Shown: positions 44,480 to 55,611 of the stretch, one piece after another
Layout: each line of letters starts with the position of its first letter
Position numbering within the stretch: position 1 is the first letter of the stretch
DNA from: Lasiodiplodia sp. COLG20
Taxonomy: Eukaryota; Ascomycota; Dothideomycetes; Botryosphaeriales; Botryosphaeriaceae
NCBI GenBank assembly: GCA_009801085.1
Contig: VNWV01000010.1
Location: 620,001-684,000 of the forward strand
DNA length: 64,000 bases
Direction: 5' to 3'
The notes under the pieces: model-generated
The model's database searches: none
Told to the model about the DNA's origin: nothing
What the model saw: only the letters and a program-made list of their open reading frames with translations
Program-made: the position numbers and the translations under genes

Positions 44480-46560
44480 TCAATGCCGCTGGCCAGCCTT
44501 GGCTTTCTTGGCTTCGTCGTCACTCTTCTCGTTCTGTGACTCGTCGCCACCTTGCGGCTCCACTGACGACACGCCGCTCGAAACCGTACGGCTTGAGGCA
44601 TAGCCTTCCTCCTGGTCCGTGACTTCATTCTGGTCCGTTGTGATGTTGTCGTCCGTTGTGGTGTTGTGCTGCTCTCTCCGCTTGTACATGGCTGCGACGC
44701 CCATGCATCCAGTGCTTAGCACAAGGCAGGCACCACTCCAAAGCTGAACCGTGAGATAAGTGTTGTACTCGGTGATGAGGTGGCCAGCAATGATGGGACC
44801 GATGAGAGAGGGTATCCCGGCAAACGTGTACATCATTCCCGTCCACTGGCCCAGCTTAGCTTGCCTGTGCGGTTCCTTGCCAAGGATGTAGGCCATGCTG
44901 GCTGGTGGAAGGCCAATAACGGAGCCACTGAAGACTCCAAAAAAGGCAATGAAAACCATAGCCACATCAAAGTTGGGAGCCAAAGTCCACAGGAGGAGCA
45001 CCAACAGGGAGCAAACTCCAGTGACAACGGCGTGAACTTGAACTGCGCCATAGCTGCGAAAGTCAAAGTCAGTTCACATCCATCGAGAATAGCACTTCAT
45101 GCGATAGTAACTTACTGATCACTGAGCCAGGCAGCGCCAATGCGACCGAATGTGCTCATCGCGTTCATGATAGCGAGCATGTAGTAGGTTGCCAAGCCAG
45201 CCGTAAGAGGCTTATGCATGCCAGGCCCAGCTGATGCACCGATGCCTTCTTTGTATCCAAAGCCGCTGGTCGCAGCCCACTAAAAAGATGGAGTGTTAGC
45301 ATCGCAAGTAATGGGCCGGGTCTACTCCGTTGGCCGTGAGAATGGGGAGACGGTGTCGTGAATGCTTACCTCCTCAAGGTTGAAGAAGACCGGGTAGAAC
45401 CCCAAGAAAAGGAAGGCGATGCTGGCGGTGAACCAGTTAAAAGGCTTGTACTTGAAAGCCTCGAAGTCGACCCAGACCTTGTGGTCCTTCCACGATTCGG
45501 GCTTGCGATAGATGTGCTTCGGGTTGGGCGTCGCGAAGAAGAAAGAGAACAAGGCGGTAGCTCCGATCAGGCCTGCGACAGCGCGCACTGCGTTGTTGAA
45601 ACCGATCGACGTAGTGAGGAAACGGAGCATGATCGGATAGACGAGGCCGGCTGTGCGGAATTGTCAGTGCGTTCTGCCAAGGCGCCATTGCAGAGCTGCA
45701 GGAATGGTGTTGATTCCTAGGACAGTAGCCAGGTACTTACAGATACTCGCGCCTGAGGCGACGATGCCAATAGCGAGGCTCTTCCTGCGCTGGAACCAAG
45801 TAGCGGCAACTAAGAAGCACGTCGAGTCAGCATTGTCGATCAGGCCTCCATCTGCAATAGCTTGGTCCGCTTTGGTGTTATCCGCCTCTCAAGTGCAAGA
45901 TGACGGCCCAACCACCAAGTCTGACCGCTATTTCTCGTGTTCCTTTGATTTGAGGTAGTACTTACTTTGAGAGCTGCTGACGAAAAAGCAAGCCATGCCC
46001 AGCCCGGCGACGATGCCGTGCGTCAGCTCAATCTTCCAGATGGAGCCGTCCTTCCACTCGCCGTTGCCGTTGGAGATACTGAGCATCATGAAGCCAAGGG
46101 TGACCAGGAGGGTACCGACGCCAAGCAACTGTCTGTAGTATCCGGCATCAAGGAGGCGGCCAACGACACCCGACAGAATGAGCACCATGAAACATTCCGT
46201 TGCGCCGAAAAGGTTGAAGAACAATACGTCCGCGTCCGGAAGGAGTACGTCCTTGTAGTATGACGCAAAGGTGCCGAAAGCGTTGACCAGGCCCCAGCTG
46301 TTGAACATGAGGAAGAAGCAGGCGCACAGTGTCGTCCATGCCCGCCACTCGGTGGGCCAGTTCGGCTCGTGGACCTCTGCTTGGTTTGAAGGCCGTCTTG
46401 GGCTGGCATTTTCAAGCTGCTCGGAGCCGCCTTTCTCGGGATCACTATCGAAAAGTGATGGGGCGGTGCTTGAGGACTGTCCTGCCATGGTCGTTCCGGC
46501 GGCTCGTGAGCTCTCTGCGGGACGCATGAGGCCGGTGCCTTGGGAGGTGATGGCGCTCAT
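44480..46560 (-). CDS. Monocarboxylate-type MFS transporter
   Basis: Five exons (45966-46560, 45741-45809, 45370-45650, 45116-45279, 44480-45053) join in frame to 560 residues. An ~85-residue hydrophilic N-terminus precedes 12 predicted membrane helices. NSWGLVNAFGTFASYY in helix 1, WFQRRKSLAIGIVASGASI at helix 4-5 and GRIGAAWLSDHYGAV in the second half are characteristic of fungal monocarboxylate-permease-like (MCT/Mch) proteins. The tail is acidic and Thr/Ser/Glu-rich. Substrates in this group range from organic acids to riboflavin, so the substrate is open. The nearby FAH-like and cupin genes make an organic acid plausible. Confidence 0.86.
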
Positions 46561-49500
46561 GTTGTGATTGTGATGGGTGAGGAAGAGAAAAAGGCGTTGA
46601 GAAGTCCACCGAGGTGAAGAGACCAGCGGCGAAACAGCAACTTAAGTTGATTCCCCGCGCGGTAGGCGCAGACTCTTAGCGGCTCGCTGATGAATAGAAG
46701 TGTAGAAGATAAGGTTTCAGGGAAGGGGCGATAGAGGGGTGGGTCGCTAGGGTTTTAGGGTAACAGTGTGCGTGTTAAGAAAGGAAGAGTGGACAACACA
46801 CCCCGCGCGTGGGCCTATCTGAAGAAGAGAAAGAAGCAGCAGGGCGGTCCTCTATTATCTATTGGCAACGCTGACGGGCTCGAGCGTCCTCGTGAGGCCC
46901 GGATCCACACCAGGACGCATGGTGCGCCATGAACGATGTGCTAGTGTTACGCGTTATCAGAAACTAGGTCTCGGCATCAACCACGTTCCGATCGGGCACA
47001 GAAGACTAGCACTGGAGCACATCATAGCGGGCGGGCGCAGGAAGCGCGGGCGGCAATCCAGGGCGGCGGGCGGAGCAAGCAGCCTGCGGTCATCATCAGC
47101 GCGGCGGGCGGCAGCGATCTGCATGCATGCGACAGGGTGGCCAGGGCAGGGGACATGGCCGTTACGGTGTGCTATCTAGGCTGAAAGTAGCAGGGTGAGG
47201 TGTTGAGTTACGCAGGGCCGGCGTTCCTTGGGCAGGAAGGCGCACTGCCAAGGCCGGAAAGGAGAGCGGACCGCTGCGCGGATGCCAAATTTCGTGGCTG
47301 AGCGCTGCGGACTGAGTAATGCTTGTGCAACCCCTGGTAAGAATGCATCCGGCGAGCTGTGCGTGCGGCAAGAAAAAGGAAGAAGGCCATTGACTTTCCG
47401 CCCGGAGCCATCACGGTGCCCAACGGGGCGCGGCGCAAATTGCACGAGAGAGACGGAGTGCCTGGCGGGCTGCAACGGGCGCGCGGCTGGCGTGCGGCGG
47501 CAGGGCAACAGCACGGCGAGGCGCGATCCTGCGCGGGTGTGGCAGCGCCAGCGAGTAGAGGGCAGAGGGCTGGAGGAGCGGGAGTCGTCGGAGCAGCCTT
47601 GGCAGCCAAGCGGACGCATCTCTTAGCGGCGCCGCCAGCCCAGCTGGATCCACGGATGATCGGCGGGCATCGCCGGCTTGTTTGTGCGCCCGAAACCACA
47701 CCCTCTCGCCCCCAGGCCCAGGCATCGCAGCTTCTAGCCTGCCCGCCCACGCTCCACCACTCCATCTATTGTCTCCAAGTCCGCCCGCTAGCGCTCCCCA
47801 CTCTGCGGCGAGTGGAGAGGCCACCACCGCCGTCCGTGGCCTCCGTCGTGGCAGAAGGTCGGGGCCCCGCCAAGCGTTGCGCAGATGCCGTGTCGTCACG
47901 CCCCCCAGGCCCGGAGATGACGACGACGTGTGACAGCGCTTTGCTGCCTTCCAGGCCCAGCCGGCTGCGTGCGCCGTAAGGAATGTGCGTGCTGATAAGG
48001 GCATCAACGTGACACGCGGCCTTGGCTCACCAACCTGAGGACGTTGGACCAAAACAAAATTCCCCACGGTGGGGGGGCCCGGCGTCCTGCCGCACCGCCA
48101 GCCCCGCGACACCACGCCTTCCCGCATAAGCGCTGTCTGCCAGAGACACCGTCATCATCGGGGGGCCCGCTCAGAGCCTGCGGCGGACTGCCTGACTTGC
48201 GCCTTCCAGCGTATTCTCTGGGCGTGTACTGTCCGTCGGCGAAACCCTGGAGAAAGATCCGGTCCGGTAGTGGCTGAATTTGCCGACCGCTTTGGAATCC
48301 AGTAGCTGTGCGGAGGCATGTTTGCTTCCCGTCTCGAGCCTCCTCGTACTCCCAAGCGCGCGGCGATCTTGCACTGCCCCATTCGGCTGCTACGTATTTC
48401 CTGACCGGAGCGATCATCGGTGAGCAAGGGTCGAATCTGGCTGATCGCCACGCCTCGACGGCCGAATGCATCCACCGCCGCCTAGGTTACGCTGGGGGCC
48501 AAGCCTGTCCGTCGCGCCCGCCAAGCCGCGCCGCCGCTGTCCTCCTTTTCCAAAACATTTTGGGCTCTCCAACCGTCATGTCCCAGTCCGCTTGCACCAC
48601 TCATCTTGGCCACCTCTTGGCTGATACTGACCCCGTACCCACCTCCCACACGTCCGTCGCGCTTGGCAGAGCGTTTTCTGTCCCCCGCGATGCACGCAGG
48701 TGTCCGGCAAGGCCCTTATCCGTCCGAATGACCTCCCTCACGGGGCTTGGACCTGCTGGAGCCCGCGAATCGGCCTTTTCTTCATTGGCTCCGGCAGATG
48801 GTGACGATCGTTTGAGGAAAAGCCGACACGCCAAAGCCGTCATGCCCAGCGGCCGCCGACTCGGTTATCTCTGGTAAGATCGAGTGATCTGCATGATTCC
48901 TCACGATGTCAGCCTCCCCGCCTTAAGTTGGCAGCCTGCTCTTTATCCGTTGCCCGCAACCTTTCTTCACCACCGAGCCGCCGAACGAGGAAGACTGGGA
49001 TACCCATCCGTGTCATGAAGTCCCTCATCGTTAGCGCTTCGCCGGAAGTGATACAGATTGTGTCATTGTGCTTGCATCAGAGGCTGGAACGTCGGTTGTG
49101 GGCCCGCATCACTTCGAGATCGATCTTCAAAGGGCGGCCCCAAGCAAGGGGGCTGGGGATAGATGGAAGCGCTGCACATGGCAGTTGAATGGACAGCTTT
49201 TGTTGAACGCGTGGTTTGCAGCTGTCGGTGCTACCGTACCCTCTCATCGCTGGCCAAGGTGACGCGCAATGTATGCAGTAATGGCGACAAATTGAGGTTT
49301 GTACCGTTCCCCGGCAGATTGGTCAGCATGCGGGCTTCCTCTCTTGCGGGTTGCGGCCGGCGCCTTGCAGGTAAGTCTCGATCCTCTTCGTCCTCCGCAG
49401 TAAAGTCATCCACCCAGGGCTGAACACCATCCGTGCGTATAACCACCACGATCCATGCTTATATCAATTTCGTGCCCGAAGCCCTTCAAATGTGGATCTT

Positions 49501-52500
49501 TATACTGAGTCTGCTGAGCCAGGATCGCAGAATGGTGGTCCGCACAAGCACCTTCAAGAACACGAAGGTCTTGGGCGGAAGGTTAACCTTCTTGCCATTG
49601 CCGACCCGCCAACGGGGTCTGTTCTTTGCCAAGGGTTTCAGGCTGACTCAGAGTCGCAAAAGTCGTCTTCTCGGCCATCGCTCGAGCTTCCTGGCGAGAC
49701 TATGATAGTGGAACGTTTCCCTTCGTTTCCTCATCACAAACTTGGCTTCCTTCATGTGAGGAGGTGGAGATGCCCAGCATTGACGCTTTCACAAGCCGCT
49801 TCAGCCGAGTGTCTGGGGCAAATCTGGAATTCCGTGTGAGTGGCATGCTTTGTTGTGAAAGGAGGCTAATCGCAGAAAGTTGAACCGGTGAGGCTGCAGC
49901 GTTACACGCAATCGACCACGCTCCCAGCTCTTTTTCCTTTTTTTTTTTTCGCGCTAGCCGCAAGACCGGGACGTAATTCCGACGACACTCTCGAACGAAT
50001 TGTTGAACCTGGTGGCCCATGTGAAAGCTGTCGATAGAGAAAGCCGGGAGTATGAAAAGTGGGCTGCGGGGCACTGTAACTTCTCCAAGAGTCGGCACTG
50101 GAACACGGGCAGCGTTGACCCGCAACAACTGTGCTGACGAGCTGCGGATAGGAATGAGCGGAAGATCAACAGCATCCCGCCTCCAAATATGATGCGCGGT
50201 AGCTATCACCAGCTTAACCGTCACATCGTTTGCAGGTGAAGGGGCCGATGTTTCTGCGCCAGATCCTTCTTTTCCAGCGAGCAAGACCTGACCAATCGAC
50301 CCCCACTTCTCCGGTCCGGGACCATCGACACGGGAGGGCTTCCAACCCAGTTCGCTCGCTACAGCAGACTGCCGTCAACGACCCAAGATTCGTCCAATGT
50401 CTGATCAAGCAAACAAAGATATTGGACTAGCGGACCAGCAGATCGGGCGTCTGAAAACAAGATGCCCGTCACATCTGCCTTTGTTGCGGAGCGGCTACGT
50501 CGGCGCACCCATTCGATAACGAAAGCGCTTCTGTTGTCGTCACCCAGCTTACCCCCAGTCACTCCTTTAATTTCTTTCCCCGATGCAATGTGCATTGCAG
50601 TTGCAGTGCAGTACATGCCAAGAAAAGCACCAGGCAAAGGATGTAGAGCATCTCAGGCATCGCTTCCTAAGAATAGCGGTTTAGGGTTTCCGGCGCGCCC
50701 GTCTCAACAAATTGCGGTTTAGTTGGCGATGATAGGCTGGTACGCGTAGTTACTTCGCACGGCGCTTCCGTCAGGGACCGGACGGCAGGCTGACATTGGC
50801 TCACGCCAATAACGAGAAGCTCAGCTCGTCGCAGCAGCCGCGACTGGGACCCGCCTCTCTCTGACTGCGCCGCAGCAACACCATTTTTCTGGCGGCACAA
50901 TCACGTGCCCTCGATGCATCTTCTAGAACACGAATGGCTTTTTTGCCACTGTCACTCGTATCATGAGAAGGCGTCATGATGGTTGAACCACCAAAAGGAT
51001 GGCGGGAAACGACGAGGCGATGACGCAAGAGGAACCGGACATCGAGGCGCACGAAAGCCGGAAAAGCGACCGGAGCTGCGGACCCAGGCGGAAACAAGCG
51101 GTCGCGGGGCGGGCCCCCCATCGGCCGCCTTCGTCAGGGGCTCCATGACGGCACGTGCGGAAGCTGACCTTCTCGAAGGCGCCATGGAAGATTGACAAAT
51201 TCTGGGCCTCCTTCCCTTCCCTTTCCCCACCCCGTTTGAATGCTGTCAGGGTTGTGGCTCCACCGACGCAGCCGCCGTGACGTAGAGATGGGGGCGCATT
51301 CGAGCAGAACCAGCGATGACTCGAACTAGGAAAAGAGTCGACGTTGATTGGACAGGTGCCTGATCTGATGGGCGCAGGGTGGCGACGCCTGGAACGATCC
51401 GAGCAGATGGGAAAATTTCGAAGGTTCATTGGCGTTCTGCCGGACTGCAGATGTCCCATGTTTTCTTGCTGAGGAACCAGATCTCGCCTTTGATTTTCCC
51501 TTTCCTCTTCGCGCCAGGCTCTTTCCTTCGCCCCGAAACCCCGAGACCGGGCCGTAGCCGTTGCGCAGCGGAGAGACTTCCGTTGCTTGGGCTGATCTTC
51601 GAGCCATACAGGCCAGAGCTGATGCCAACTCGCCACTACTCTACCACTCGGTCGGCGTCGGAGGCCGCGGCAAAGCACGCGAAGAAATATTGGCGTGAAG
51701 AATGGTTTTGCTTTTCTTCGTCCCCCCATCGGCGTTTGGGTCGGCTCGCCCCAATTCGCTTCCGCAATCCTGCATGAATCGCCAAAAAAGATAAGCCGAA
51801 CAGGCGCCTCTTCGGCGGACACGGTGCAAGAACCAGCGAGTCCCTTCTTTTGTGCTGACGCAGGGTCTCTCCACCCATTCGTCGTGTTCGGGGCAGCACC
51901 CCCATTCGCGCCGATCATTCTTTCGTCATACTGCGTCTGTCACGGCTGGCTTCCCGCTGGACATCATCATCGGCAATCACCCCCACCGGCCGTCTCCAGC
52001 TACTCATGGCTGCAAGCGTCGCGTGAAGCAAAAATGACTCGAGAATCTTGATGGCGATCTTCGATAGGCGTGCAGCAAGAATTGCGCCGTCCTCCACCGG
52101 CGGATCCGTGATGATGACAAAGGATGACGCGAGGCGAACCACGTATACGCCGAGCTTTCTTGCCGTCCTCGTTCCAACAGAGTAGTTGGCCCTGCTCTTT
52201 TTTTACTTTCTGCACCTTGCGGCGAATGTCTGCTCTCATCGGAAAAATAAAGGGAACCGGTCGACTGCATTCTATGGTTTGCTGACAGGGGATAGTGTTC
52301 TTCAATTGCGGTGCTGCACGTTGACAGAAGTACCGAATCCTACCTGTAGATGCAAGTCCTTTGGGACAAGTTCGCGCGCTAACTGACTGATTAACACAAG
52401 AACAGCTACCAATTGACTCACCCGAGGAGATACGCGGCACGAAAGGGGAGCCGTCAAACCATTCCGCTACCCCATCAGTGGCCTGTCGGTTCTACCCGCT

Positions 52501-54035
52501 GGCAGAGATGCGGGGAAGGGAACACAAGAAAGTATCCAGACGCAAGCGAAGCACATCGAGTTTGCGGAGTACGCGTCATTTGACAGGACCCCGTTATTGG
52601 GCGCGCGCAGCGTGGCGGTGGCAGTAACTGGAAAAGCGGGAGAACCGGCGCCACGGAGAGGCTTTGCTCGCTTGCTGGCGTTAAACCCCAGCCATGGGTC
52701 GTTTAACGGGTCCGGTTTCTCTTCTCTTTCTCTCCTATGGCGGCCCCGGGGGTGCAGCACAAACATGGCGTGCATTATCATGCGTGCAGTTTCCCGTCCT
52801 TGTTTTGGCGCAACCGCATTAGCGGTGCTTTGCCAGCATTGCGGCCACGGCTCGCAATAATGGAGGTAGGCAGGGGAAAGGCCGAAGTAGGCGTCCGGGA
52901 ATAGCGAAGCGTGCGAAATGGATGCCCGAGGAACGGAGACTGTGGCTGAAAGGCGGTCAAGCCCATGTCGTGCTGTCGTTAATTTAGACGACGTGATGCG
53001 ATGTGGCGGGCGGGCGGCGGTGGTGTTGTAGTGGTGCTGGTCAGGCCAGGTCAGGACCTGCGGTCTCGCGACTGGGAGATGAAAAACTGAAGAGCGCGTG
53101 AAGGGTTTGAGATTGATCGGTCTCTTCCCTGCAATTTTCTCGTTGATGGGCGTGCACGGCAGTATTGACCATTTTGACCGTTGCAGGAAATGCAGGCTAA
53201 AGTGCTAGTTGGCATTGGCGATGACTGCAAAGGAAGCAAGAGTCGCGTGATGGTGGCGCGCACGTCCGCGTCTTGGGCTTGCTTATTCCCCCGTTCGCGG
53301 AGCCCAGCAGCGACAGGGTTGTTGAATGTTAGTGTCCATCCGGGTGGAGACGCCGTTTTTTGTGGAGGCGCGCCTTGGTCTTGCGTCCAGGTAGCCGCCG
53401 GCGGGTCCCGTTGGCCCTGTCCTCAACCGTTCTTGCATTGCAGGAGGAATTGGGGGAGGCTGGGCAGAACTAGGATCGCTGGCCAGGTCAGTCTGTCTGT
53501 ACACTTCGTACAACAACGGGCTGAAGGGATGCGCACGCCACCGACGAATCTGCCGAGCTACGGGATCGACGAGGCGGCGAAACAGCGGGATTTGCGGTTC
53601 GAGGTGTCACGAGAATAACGGCCCGGGTCCGCCTTGCGTCGTCATCAGGCAGTCGCATAAGCACCAGGAATGTGATGGAGACAAGTGACGATGCAGGATG
53701 CGCGTCCGAAGGCGCGGATTAGCTAATTGACTAATAGTATACTGCCAGATATGCGTGGACAGTCGGTAGCCGCCATAGCTGCGTATCTACAGCCCGGAGG
53801 TAAGCGCGATAACGTGATGCGCTGCGACCAGCAAAGAAAGCAATCCAAAGCCACCGGTGGTCGAAGTAACGCCAGGCCTCCAAAACGGACCGCTCAAGAG
53901 CAGCGACAAGCAAGCCAAAAAGCAATTCCCGTAGATCGATATGACTCCCACCAACTCCTTGAAATATAAACCCTTATCGCTTATCGCATGTCGTAAGTAT
54001 GTCCGGAAAGAGTAGAAGCGAAGAAAATGCGAAGA
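46561..54035. other. Long gene-free block
   Basis: About 7.5 kb, mostly G+C-rich, without any reading frame I can support. The longest open stretches (945 bp at 50974-51918 minus, 717 bp at 47411-48127 minus) overlap open frames on the other strand, have skewed Arg/Pro/Ala/Ser-rich translations and show no domain. The first few hundred bp are the promoter of the MFS gene, and the last ones the 3' UTR of the AN1 protein gene. The rest may be long non-coding transcripts or decayed sequence. Confidence 0.55.
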
Positions 54036-54600
54036 TCAGATGCCGCGTATCGCGACGGTGCGCTCCGAGTTGAGCTTCTCGGCGTTGCGCTCGTGGCTCT
54101 CCTTCTTGCAGTCCTCGAGGCCCGAGCACTTGTGGTCCTCCAACAGGCGATGACGTCCGCAGAAGTGGCCCGAGCAGAAGCCGCAGTCGCCGACGATGCG
54201 CTGCGCTGCGTCCTTGCAGTCCTTGTAGCTGCAGCGGATCTTCTTGGGCGGCATGCCGCCTCGCACGGGGAGTGCCAGGTGCAGCGTCGAGTCACGGGTG
54301 ATGTTGTAGTCTGCGAGGGTCGAGTCGGCCGCGGTGAGGTGCTTGCCGGCGTGCACCAGCCGCAGGTCTGACGACGGCAGGTTTGTGCGGAGGGCGAGCA
54401 GGCTCTTGAGCGTATCTATCGACGTGTCGGCCGGGATGGTGAGGGGGAAGGCTGCGGCGGCGTTAGCATCGTGATGCGGCACAGGGGGGGCTGGGTGACG
54501 CACTTTCGCCGGCAATGTTCTTGACGAAGATCTGCACCGAATCCTCACAGTCCCAGGCAGACGAGGACGAGGAGATGGACGAGATGCTGTTGGAGCGCAT
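54036..54600 (-). CDS. Ubiquitin-like / AN1 zinc-finger fusion protein
   Basis: Two exons (54504-54600 and 54036-54451) join in frame to 170 residues. After a short Ser-rich leader, residues ~23-100 form a ubiquitin-like domain: VQIFVKNIAG at the start, DTLKSLLALRTNLP, LRLVHAGKHL and, at the end, STLHLALPVRGG, mirroring the end of ubiquitin, including the Gly-Gly. It is followed directly by an AN1-type zinc finger (CSYKDCKDAAQRIVGDCGFC, with FCGRHRLLEDHKC), using the Cys/His set of the family. UBL-AN1 proteins are linked to proteasome and Cdc48 function and arsenite or heat stress; yeast Tmc1 and human ZFAND4 are partial relatives. The RGG-M junction looks like a deubiquitinase cleavage site, but cleavage is not shown. 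Confidence 0.85.
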
Positions 54601-55611
54601 TGTGGAGTGTGGCAGGCGGGTGAGGACGTGGTGTTGTTTGGGGGTGCGCGGCGAGGTCGAGGTGGGTGAGGAGATAGGTGTAGATGGCGAGGCGACGGGG
54701 GCGGCTGGGGGTTATAAGTAGCTGGGGCGCGGGTGGTGAATAATCAAGGGACGGTGAAAGGAGGGCGAGAGGCGGCTCCGGGGGGCTGATGACGAGAAGA
54801 GGGTGTGGGCGGCGAGGCGTTAAGAAGCACGACCTGGAAGGGCCCTGCTGTGCTGTGCATCATCTGGCCAGCTCCCGCTGCAGCGCCCCGGCTCAGGCCC
54901 TGGCAAGCACCGCCTGTGGCTCCGCTACTCGGACTACGTGCCGGCCGAACGCCTCGAGTCGCCGCGCCGGCTCGCTTCCCATTGCGGCACTGGCCCTGCG
55001 TCGTCCTGGGTGCGTCGTCCATGCACCCACGGCTGCCACGTATCGGCCGCGCCAACGGTCATGTGCACGCGGTCCATCAGCATTCGTCCAGCGCAGATAA
55101 GACGAGCCGATCGTGCGCCTAGCTCAGCGCCGCCGAGCAAGCGCCTCGCGTCCTGCGGCTCTTGCAGCCCAGCACCAACAGCCCCGGCCCCGGCCCCCAG
55201 AGCACGCGCTCACGTTCCGGCTTCGGCTCGTCAAAGGGCGACAGCCTGCGACCTCAGCAGCTCCCCTTGTTTGCCATGGTCGCACCTCTACCAAAGCCAA
55301 CCGGGGCCGCCCATGCGCCCTAATGCACGACATCATGCATGCAGCAACCCGAGCACCCCCATTCTTGTTGTCACCGCCTCGTGTGCCACCAGCACCCCAA
55401 TATATGGCGATGCAGGGGCGCTGCTCCTCGGATGACCTGTCGTCCTGGCGAGACGGCCGCCTGATTAGCTTTTAACTCGCCCTTCATCCCATGCTGGACG
55501 GCAACATTCCCGCCAGCCCCGCGCACCTGATGCGCTGCAAATCAATCCAATCGCTGCGCGACACGACCAGCAACCGCCTGTGCTCCATTGCTACCGCAAG
55601 CATTCTACCGT
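54601..55611. other. Intergenic, nothing supported
   Basis: A 1.0-kb G+C-rich spacer between the promoter of the AN1 gene and the 3' end of the acyl-CoA dehydrogenase gene (both -). No feature recognised. Confidence 0.5.

Noticed and set aside
46745..46765. Telomere-like TTAGGG
   Set aside because: Only a single copy in TTTTAGGGTAA; no tandem array, so not an interstitial telomere.
47411..48127. 238-codon minus-strand open frame in the long gene-free block
   Set aside because: Overlaps open frames on both strands, Arg/Ala/Pro/Gly-rich, no signal peptide or motif; not supported.
50974..51918. 314-codon minus-strand open frame in the long gene-free block
   Set aside because: No domain, skewed composition and no support for splicing into neighbours; treated as chance in G+C-rich DNA.
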